From positions 1-14,714 of the forward strand of contig CAZJMH010000017.1 of the NCBI GenBank assembly GCA_964547295.1: DNA of 14,714 nt, written 5' to 3'. This DNA is from CAYSLZ01 sp964547295. Its GTDB lineage: Bacteria; Patescibacteriota; Microgenomatia; UBA12405; JAHJSD01. The translations under genes were made by a program, and so were the position numbers. The notes beneath the pieces are model-generated. The model had not been told where the DNA came from. It was given only the letters and a program-made list of their open reading frames with translations, and made no database searches. Each line of letters starts with the position of its first letter. Position 1 is the stretch's first letter. Below are positions 1-5,541 of this stretch, piece after piece.

Positions 1-133
1 TCATGTTTTTGGCGGATTTTGCGCAAAGTTAAAAACGGGTGATAGATTAAACCGATGACATTTGAAAACAACAGCCAGGTTTCTTTTAAAAATAAAAGAA
101 AACTCAAACGGAAAATGTTTTTTAATGATTGCT

Positions 134-679
134 TTAGTGATTTTTTTTCCATGCTTTTTTAAATTTTTTTCTAGCCCGGTATAACCGGGAGTCAACTGCT
201 TTAGCAGTAATTGACAATTTTTCAGCAATTGCCTTCATTGACAACCCCTCTATGTATTTAAGTCGTAAAATTTTTGAATATCCCTCGGTCAGATTTTCCA
301 AAACAGCAATTATTTCTTCTTTTAATTCATCTTTTAAGTATTCTCCTTGAGGTCCAAGTGCGTCATCAGCCCAATCTTTTAAAAAGGGTAGTTTAGAAAA
401 AACAATTGTTTTTAACTTTTTTTTTCGATAAAAATCAGCCGTTTCATGTTTAGCAATTGCGCATAACCAGGAAAAAAGTGAGGAATTAAAGTTAAAACTA
501 GGCAATGAGTTTAAGCCAGATATTAAAGTTTCTTGGACTATATCCTGAGCATCTCGCCTGTTTTTAACCCGTTTATTGACAAATGACAGCAAGGGCTTTT
601 GGTATTTATTATAAAACCGGTCAATGGCGGATTTCTCTGCCGACAAGACTTGTTTTACCAGTTGTTTTTCTTTGTTCAT
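134..679 (-). CDS. ECF-type RNA polymerase sigma factor (sigma-70 family)
   Basis: A 181-residue alternative sigma factor that would bind core RNA polymerase and direct it to a small regulon. Region 2 spans about residues 14-90 and has the acidic core-binding stretch DAQDIVQET (43-51), followed by the W71/A76 helix that melts the -10. Region 4 spans about 128-178, with the LRLKYIEGLSMKAIAEKL helix-turn-helix and the SRLYRARKK recognition helix. There is no region 1 or 3, which fits the extracytoplasmic-function group. It is divergent from the aldolase operon across an 85-bp gap. No anti-sigma factor is visible downstream before the window ends, although an ATG at positions 4-2 on the minus strand could open a following gene. 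Upstream of its ATG I see only AT-rich sequence and no confident promoter. The regulon and inducing signal are unknown. Confidence 0.9.
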   Translation of the reverse strand: MNKEKQLVKQVLSAEKSAIDRFYNKYQKPLLSFVNKRVKNRRDAQDIVQETLISGLNSLPSFNFNSSLFSWLCAIAKHETADFYRKKKLKTIVFSKLPFLKDWADDALGPQGEYLKDELKEEIIAVLENLTEGYSKILRLKYIEGLSMKAIAEKLSITAKAVDSRLYRARKKFKKAWKKNH

Positions 680-699
680 TTTCTTTCGCTTTTATTTTG

Positions 700-727
700 G
701 TAGAGACAAGCCTTGACTTGCCTCTAC
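700..727. repeat. Imperfect palindrome in the sigma/aldolase divergent gap
   Basis: GTAGAGACAAG (700-710) and CTTGCCTCTAC (717-727) are inverted copies around a 6-nt centre: GTAGAG pairs with CTCTAC and CAAG with CTTG, with one mismatch. It lies between two divergent genes, just before the aldolase promoter. It may be a binding site for a regulator, or a copy of a small dispersed palindromic repeat. It has no T-run, so it is not a standard terminator. Confidence 0.5.
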
Positions 728-729
728 TA

Positions 730-757
730 TTGGCTGTTCACCAAGGTATGCTATTAT
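730..757 (+). promoter_or_regulatory. Promoter of the aldolase operon, extended -10
   Basis: TTGGCT (730-735) stands 16 bp before TATTAT (752-757), which is preceded by TG at 749-750 (TGcTATTAT). Only 7 nt separate the -10 from the aldolase ATG, so the transcript is predicted to begin at or almost at the start codon. There is no Shine-Dalgarno sequence. Confidence 0.6.
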
Positions 758-764
758 ACTTTAT

Positions 765-1538
765 ATGAGATTACGGGAAATTTTAAAAAACCAAACCCTA
801 TTTGCCTTTAATTGCGACGATTTTGTAATTTATCGCGGCGTTGTAGAAGCAATTGCTGAAACACAACAACCAGCCATTGTTCAGGTTTCTGCAGGAAGCA
901 GTAGTTTTTGGGGTCTATCCAGATTTTCCGCTCTTGGCCGTCGTGAAAGCCTACCTTTATTTTTAAATTTTGATCATGGTAAAAAAATGAGGACGCTCAA
1001 AAAAGCAATTGATAATGGTTTTGATTTAATTCAGTTTGACGGGTCGGATTTAGATTGGGAAGAAAATATTAATTTAACTAAACAGGCAGTTGAACTTGCC
1101 TATCCAGAAGCAGTTTTGGTTGAGGGTGAGCCGGTTTTAGAAAATACTGCCCCGGAAGTTGCTGTTGAATTTGTTGAGAAAACTGGTGTTGATTTAGTAG
1201 CTGTCTTTGTCGGTAACAGACATGGAATCGACCCTAAAAAAGCTCATCGATTAGATATAGACCAGTTAAGAAAAATTAAACAAGCTCTGCCAGATAAATG
1301 GCTTACCCTTCACGGCGGTTCGGGTGTGCTCGAGGCAGATTTAAGACAAGCAATTAAAGAAAAATTAGTCGCCAAGATAAATATTAATACCCGCTTAAGA
1401 CAGGCTTATCAAATTAGTTTAGAAAAATCACTTTCTAGTTATCAAGGAAAGTTCAAAGCTTATAAGCTGATGTTGCCGGTTGTTGAAGAAATTAAAAAAG
1501 AAGTAAAATCAATTTTAGAACTAACCATTAATCATTAA
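765..1538 (+). CDS. Class II (zinc) fructose-bisphosphate aldolase family protein
   Basis: A 257-residue cytoplasmic TIM-barrel aldolase, expected to cleave or form fructose-1,6-bisphosphate (or tagatose bisphosphate) using DHAP and glyceraldehyde-3-phosphate. Class II landmarks are in order: NFDHG (catalytic D70, metal-ligand H71), FDGSDLDWEENI (91-102), VEGEPV (E120/E122), GNRHG (metal-ligand H153), LHGGSG (metal-ligand H183) and the phosphate/substrate segment KININT (204-209). The protein is somewhat shorter than the usual 280 or more residues, but no catalytic motif is missing. It is the first gene of a plus-strand operon and is followed 16 bp later by a PfkB-type kinase, which could supply its bisphosphate substrate. 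The start is fixed by the promoter 7 nt upstream, giving a predicted leaderless mRNA. The family is sure; specificity between fructose- and tagatose-bisphosphate (FbaA versus GatY/KbaY) cannot be settled from motifs. Confidence 0.9.
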   Translation: MRLREILKNQTLFAFNCDDFVIYRGVVEAIAETQQPAIVQVSAGSSSFWGLSRFSALGRRESLPLFLNFDHGKKMRTLKKAIDNGFDLIQFDGSDLDWEENINLTKQAVELAYPEAVLVEGEPVLENTAPEVAVEFVEKTGVDLVAVFVGNRHGIDPKKAHRLDIDQLRKIKQALPDKWLTLHGGSGVLEADLRQAIKEKLVAKININTRLRQAYQISLEKSLSSYQGKFKAYKLMLPVVEEIKKEVKSILELTINH

Positions 1539-1556
1539 CTATTAACCATTAATCAT
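1522..1556. repeat. 14-bp direct repeat across the aldolase/kinase junction
   Basis: TAACCATTAATCAT occurs at 1522-1535 and again at 1543-1556, 21 bp apart. The first copy encodes the last residues of the aldolase (TINH before the stop). The second supplies the sequence up to and including the AT of the kinase start codon. It is probably a small slippage duplication. Confidence 0.75.
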
Positions 1557-2484
1557 GTCTTTTGACGTTATTTCATTTGGTTCAGCAATCGTTGACTTTT
1601 TTTTACAATCAGAGGAGTTTAAAATATTTAAATCTCCTCAAGGAAAAAAAATCATTGGTGGACTTTACGGTGACAAAATAGAAGTTGGTCGGCGAATAAT
1701 TTCTTCTGGTGGAGGGGGAACAAATACTGCCGTTAGTTTTGCCCGTCAAGGTTTTAATGCTGGAGTGGTTAGTTTATTTGGCAAAGATGTTTTGGGCGAA
1801 ATTATTATTGAAGAACTTAAGTTTGAGGGGGTTAATACCGAATTACTGGTTCGGGAAGAAAAGGGAATAACTGACACCTCAATTATTATTATTGGGCCGG
1901 ATGGCGGCAGAACAATCCTTGTTTGCCGGGGTCAAACGCGCTTAGAAAAAAAGTTTATTAATTGGCAGAATTTAAAATCAGATTGGTTTTATATTACTTC
2001 TTTAGAGGGAAATTTAGATTTAGTTGAGGAAATTATAAACTTTGGTCGGCAAAAGGACATAAAAATTAGTTGGAATCCGGGTAAAAGAGAATTAAAAAAT
2101 CAGCCTAAAGTAAAAGAACTAGCCCGAAAAACAACTGTATTTAATTTAAATAGGGAAGAAATGGAAAGGTTGACCAAAGCAAAGCTAGAGGATAAATCTT
2201 TTTGGCAAGAAGTTAAAGACCTCGGGGCTTCATTTACAATAGTTACTAACGGCCGTCAAGGAGCTTATTTATTGCATTCCCAGGGCGTGCATTTTGCCTT
2301 AGCAAAAGAAGTTAATCCGGTTGATGAAACTGGAGCCGGTGATGCTTTTGGCAGTGGATTTGTAGCCGGTCTGATTAAAGGAATGGACGTTGAATCCTCT
2401 CTTGATTTGGCAATAAATAACAGTGCTTCAGTAGTTCAGCATATTGGTCCCAAAAAAGGATTAATTAAAAACCCCAGTGCTTAA
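1555..2484 (+). CDS. PfkB/ribokinase-family sugar (phosphate) kinase
   Basis: A 309-residue kinase of the PfkB fold, which uses ATP (or ADP) to phosphorylate a sugar or sugar phosphate. Family signature 1 is visible as SGGGGTNTAVSFARQGF (51-67, substrate binding), and signature 2 as DETGAGDAFGSGF (257-269), with D263 as the catalytic base and GAGD forming the anion hole. Length matches the family. The gene follows the aldolase by 16 bp and overlaps the next gene by 8 bp, so all three are likely co-transcribed. Beside an aldolase, a phosphofructokinase-like role (fructose-6-P, fructose-1-P or tagatose-6-P) is the attractive inference. Ribokinase, fructokinase or nucleoside kinase remain possible, because PfkB substrate choice is not readable from the signatures. 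No Shine-Dalgarno sequence precedes the ATG; a duplicated AT-rich repeat is there instead. Confidence 0.88.
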   Translation: MSFDVISFGSAIVDFFLQSEEFKIFKSPQGKKIIGGLYGDKIEVGRRIISSGGGGTNTAVSFARQGFNAGVVSLFGKDVLGEIIIEELKFEGVNTELLVREEKGITDTSIIIIGPDGGRTILVCRGQTRLEKKFINWQNLKSDWFYITSLEGNLDLVEEIINFGRQKDIKISWNPGKRELKNQPKVKELARKTTVFNLNREEMERLTKAKLEDKSFWQEVKDLGASFTIVTNGRQGAYLLHSQGVHFALAKEVNPVDETGAGDAFGSGFVAGLIKGMDVESSLDLAINNSASVVQHIGPKKGLIKNPSA

Positions 2485-3265
2485 TCAACTTAATTTTATA
2501 TCTGATTTAGAAAATGATAAAGAACAGCAAAAGACCCGTCTTTTGATTTTAATATTTCTTGGATTGACTATCATCCCAAGCTTAATATTTTGGGCAATTA
2601 CTCAGTTGCGTCAAAATCCACCCCAATTGGGAAACTTTCCAGGTGGAAAAGAAATTTTTCAATTTCAATCATCAAAAAATGTTTATGCCATTTTAACTCC
2701 AAAGTTGGATAAATGGGCCGAAGAAAACTTTACTTCTTTGCCAGGCCAGTGGTCAATAAAAATAAGTTTTTTAGAGGAAGGTTTTCATTGGCAGCGCCAT
2801 TCTGGTCAGAAAATACCGGCAGAATCATTAATTAATTTTCCAGTTATTGTTGCCTCTTATCAACAGCTAACTGAAGAGTCAGCCGTTAATTCTTTAATTT
2901 TGGAGTGGGGAATGAAAGATACCAGTCAGAGAGGTAATCTGACCACTGTTGAGGATATTAGTTTATTTTTAACCAAACTTTATCAAGGTGACATCCTGTC
3001 AGAATCAGATAAAAATATGGTTTTTGATGATTTAAATGAAATTAGTCCAGAAGCCTTTATTCCAGATGCAATTCCTCAGGGGATTCGGTTTGTCCATCAG
3101 TCCCAAGCCTTAGATAATTACGCGGCCACTGGTGGGATTATCTATTTTCCTGAAAACCCCTATGTTTTGGTTATTGTTGGCAAAGAAACAGACGGAAATC
3201 TTGCTCAACAAAAACTGCCGCAAATAATTAGTGACTTGTATTGGATTATTGCTGATAACCTATAA
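2477..3265 (+). CDS. Membrane-anchored beta-lactamase-like protein lacking catalytic motifs
   Basis: A 262-residue protein with a GTG start overlapping the kinase stop by 8 nt; a stop at 2462-2464 in this frame leaves no start further upstream. One membrane helix (about 22-43) would place the rest outside the cell. The outer part follows the class A beta-lactamase/serine hydrolase layout: IPAESLINFPVIVA (113-126) where the active-site helix belongs, SAVNSLILEWGMKDTS (135-150), TTVEDISLFLTKLYQG (156-171), and ATGGIIYFPENPYVLVIVGK (217-236) at the KTG strand. Every catalytic motif is altered: SxxK reads S117-L-I-N120, the SDN position reads TEE (132-134), and KTG reads A217-T-G. It should not hydrolyse beta-lactams and may bind cell-wall ligands or partner proteins. 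The gene ends 20 bp inside the convergent PBP gene. The fold assignment is inferred from motif spacing and is fairly strong; the function is unknown. Confidence 0.75.
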   Translation: MLNQLNFISDLENDKEQQKTRLLILIFLGLTIIPSLIFWAITQLRQNPPQLGNFPGGKEIFQFQSSKNVYAILTPKLDKWAEENFTSLPGQWSIKISFLEEGFHWQRHSGQKIPAESLINFPVIVASYQQLTEESAVNSLILEWGMKDTSQRGNLTTVEDISLFLTKLYQGDILSESDKNMVFDDLNEISPEAFIPDAIPQGIRFVHQSQALDNYAATGGIIYFPENPYVLVIVGKETDGNLAQQKLPQIISDLYWIIADNL

Positions 3266-5444
3266 TTTCTTCTTCAACAAATGAACAATGTTTAGTTGGT
3301 TGACTGCCGTTAAGGAATATTTCTTTACCTATTTGTGGGCAGCCAGGACATGGTAATGTTCCAGTTGTTTGGCAAATTTCTATCTCAATAATATTAGCTG
3401 GTCTTTCCCAATCTGATTTAGGCTGATTTTCCAACAGTCTTGATATTGTTTTGTTCCAAATTGGCGTAGCACCGGTAATTCCAGAAGCAACATAGCTCAT
3501 TGAGCTATTATCATTATTACCAACCCAGGCAGCAACTAAAATATCTGGTGTATAACCAAAACACCAGTTGTCTCTCATATTATTAGTTGTTCCTGTTTTA
3601 ACAGCAACTTTACGGCCAGTAATTTCTAATAAAGATTCTGAACCAAAAACTAATTGCCGAGCCTGGTTGTCGGACAGAATGTCGTTTAAGATATAAGCAA
3701 TGCCTGGATCAAGAACTTTCTTCTTTGGGCAAGTCGATGGATTTAAACAAGGGTGCTGATAAATAATATTTCCCTGATAATTTTTAACTTCAAGAACTGG
3801 GCTGAAATCAATTTTATAACCAAGGTTGGCTAAAACCGAAAAAACTTGAGCTAAATCTAACATTTTAACTTCTCCTCCTCCAAGGGTTAAAGACAATCCG
3901 AACCGGTTTCTGTCTTTCCAAGTAGAAATGCCAAGTTTTTCTCCCATATCTATCATTTGTTCAACTCCGTAGGAAGATAATACCTTAACGGCTGGGACAT
4001 TTAGTGATGAGGCTAAAGCAGTTCTAAGCGGTAACTGTCCGTAAAATCTACCGCCGTAGTTAACTGGTGAATAAGCTTTTTGTCCTGGTAATTGATAGGT
4101 TATTGGAGTGTCAGAAAGTATTGTTGCTGGTGTGTAGCCCTTAGATAGGGCAACGGCATAGTTGACTGGCTTTATTGCTGAACCCGGCTGTCTTGGTCTT
4201 AAAGTGACATTAACATTACCGTCATTATTAAAATCAAAATAATCTTTAGAACCGACCATGGCTAAAATTTGTCCTTTTTTAGGATCAACAACCAGGCTGG
4301 CGCCGTTATTAATCTTTAATTTATTTAGGCTATTAATTTCATAACTTATAATCGATTGTGCCATTTGTTGAGTTGGCAAATCAAGGGTGGTAATTACTTC
4401 CAGGCCGCCTCTTTCAACTATCTGGCGCCCGAATCTTTCAATTAACCAATCTTTGACATAAAAAACAAAATGTGGTGCTGCAATTAAATTTCTTTTTAAG
4501 TTAAATCTTAAAGGCGAGGCAATTAATTGTTTTTTTTCTTCTTCTGTTATGTATTCGGCTCTAACCATTTCATCGATAACTTGAAGTTGACGTTCTTTTG
4601 CTTTTTCGGGTTTAGAACCAAATGGTGAAAACTCACTTGGTGCTCGAGTTATACCGGCTAATAAGGCTGATTCAGCAGCATTTAATTGCCAAACGTGTTT
4701 ACCAAAAAATTTTTGACTTGCTTCTTCAGCTCCATAAACCATTCCACCGTAGGGAGTTTCGTTGAAATACATTTGAAGAATTTCATCTTTAGTAAAAATC
4801 TTTTCTGCCCAGACTGAAAGTATTGCTTCTCTAATTTTTCGGCGCCAGGTTTTTTCTGGTGTTAGCAAGGTGTTTTTTACTAGTTGTTGTGTAATTGTTG
4901 AACCGCCTATTGGGGCATCTTCTGGATTTAAAATGTTATGTTGTAAGGCCCTTAAAATTCCCCGCCAAGATAAGCCGGAGTGGTTAAAAAAATTTTTATC
5001 TTCAATTGCTAAAGTTGCTTTGATTAGGTGATCAGGGATTTTTTCAAGGGGAACAAGTGTTCTGTTTTCTTCCTGATAAATTTTATAGAGAAGTTCTCCG
5101 TTACGGTCATAAAGCTTTGTAGTTAAATTTGGAGATCTCTTCAGTAATTCATTGGGACTGGGAAGATCATGGAACAGGTCAATAACTATACTGGCAGTAA
5201 TTATGATAATACCAGTTAAAATAAGTAGAACAGCTAAAGTTGTTTTTTTTACTCTTTTGGTTGGGAAGGGAAGAGTAATTTGTTTTGCTGGTTTTTTTTT
5301 TGATAGAAGAATTATTTTTTTCTTAAAGACGTTTTTTAATTGGCTGATTTTTGGAGCGATTAATGATATTATCTTAATAATAAGTAAAATAAGCCAATAT
5401 CCCGGTTTTCCAAGAAGAATCAGGATTTTTATAACTTGCCCCAT
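3246..5444 (-). CDS. Class A penicillin-binding protein (bifunctional transglycosylase/transpeptidase), copy 1
   Basis: A 732-residue membrane-anchored enzyme that polymerises lipid II into glycan strands and cross-links the stem peptides. A hydrophobic N-terminal stretch (about 4-30) and a lysine-rich linker precede the main membrane helix (about 69-90). The GT51 domain carries EDKNFFNHSG (catalytic E148), GGSTITQQLVKN (180-191), RKIRE (202-206, second catalytic Glu) and KDEILQMYFN (219-228). The transpeptidase domain carries S422-AIK (nucleophile S422, K425), S480-LN and K616-TGT. The tail after about 690 is cysteine-rich (C691, C699, C702, C720), with two further cysteines at 566 and 572, so extracytoplasmic disulfides are possible. 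All catalytic motifs are intact. It is a tandem paralogue of the PBP immediately upstream on the same strand. It has its own promoter and ends convergently with the pseudo-beta-lactamase gene. Confidence 0.95.
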   Translation of the reverse strand: MGQVIKILILLGKPGYWLILLIIKIISLIAPKISQLKNVFKKKIILLSKKKPAKQITLPFPTKRVKKTTLAVLLILTGIIIITASIVIDLFHDLPSPNELLKRSPNLTTKLYDRNGELLYKIYQEENRTLVPLEKIPDHLIKATLAIEDKNFFNHSGLSWRGILRALQHNILNPEDAPIGGSTITQQLVKNTLLTPEKTWRRKIREAILSVWAEKIFTKDEILQMYFNETPYGGMVYGAEEASQKFFGKHVWQLNAAESALLAGITRAPSEFSPFGSKPEKAKERQLQVIDEMVRAEYITEEEKKQLIASPLRFNLKRNLIAAPHFVFYVKDWLIERFGRQIVERGGLEVITTLDLPTQQMAQSIISYEINSLNKLKINNGASLVVDPKKGQILAMVGSKDYFDFNNDGNVNVTLRPRQPGSAIKPVNYAVALSKGYTPATILSDTPITYQLPGQKAYSPVNYGGRFYGQLPLRTALASSLNVPAVKVLSSYGVEQMIDMGEKLGISTWKDRNRFGLSLTLGGGEVKMLDLAQVFSVLANLGYKIDFSPVLEVKNYQGNIIYQHPCLNPSTCPKKKVLDPGIAYILNDILSDNQARQLVFGSESLLEITGRKVAVKTGTTNNMRDNWCFGYTPDILVAAWVGNNDNSSMSYVASGITGATPIWNKTISRLLENQPKSDWERPANIIEIEICQTTGTLPCPGCPQIGKEIFLNGSQPTKHCSFVEEEIIGYQQ

Positions 5445-5456
5445 TATATTAACTAT

Positions 5457-5485
5457 ATTATATATTTTCTTTCCCTTTCGTTAAA
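5457..5485 (-). promoter_or_regulatory. Promoter of PBP copy 1
   Basis: On the minus strand TTTAAC (5485-5480), a 17-bp spacer and TATAAT (5462-5457) make a good promoter, with the -10 ending 12 nt before the ATG. The predicted leader is only about 5 nt. An overlapping TATAGT (5457-5452), ending 7 nt before the ATG, is an alternative -10. No Shine-Dalgarno sequence is visible. Confidence 0.5.
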
Positions 5486-5500
5486 GGCCCAATTTTGTCA

Positions 5501-5529
5501 AGAGAACAATACGATTGTTCTCTTTTTTT
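5501..5529 (+). terminator. Strong hairpin with T-run on the plus strand
   Basis: AGAGAACAAT (5501-5510), loop ACG, ATTGTTCTCT (5514-5523) form a perfect 10-bp stem followed by six further Ts (5524-5529), the form of an intrinsic terminator reading rightward. No plus-strand gene lies just upstream: the neighbours on both sides are minus-strand PBP genes. On the minus strand the hairpin follows the stop of PBP copy 2, but the bases after the stem (TGACAAAATT) are a poor U-tract. It may end antisense transcription, act weakly for PBP copy 2, or be a protein-binding palindrome. Confidence 0.6.
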
Positions 5530-5541
5530 GAAATTTGTTTC

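Noticed and set aside
80..101. AT-only inverted repeat (TTTCTTTTA/TAAAAGAAA) 3' of the sigma gene
   Set aside because: The stem has a single G-C pair and no following T-run on the minus strand, so it is a weak candidate for a terminator.
1..228. A 75-codon minus-strand frame running to the window edge
   Set aside because: Its first part overlaps the well-supported sigma factor in another frame, and the rest is low-complexity Phe/Lys sequence with no domain. No start signal is visible.
3246..5444. Loss of a GT51 catalytic Glu in PBP copy 1 (EILQMYFN where copy 2 has EILEMYFN)
   Set aside because: The second catalytic Glu of the family lies in the RKxxE motif, which is intact (RKIRE, 202-206), so this Q is not an inactivating change.
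5152..5484. A 110-codon plus-strand frame antisense to the start of PBP copy 1
   Set aside because: It is a hydrophobic mirror of the PBP membrane segment, with no start signal and no family resemblance.
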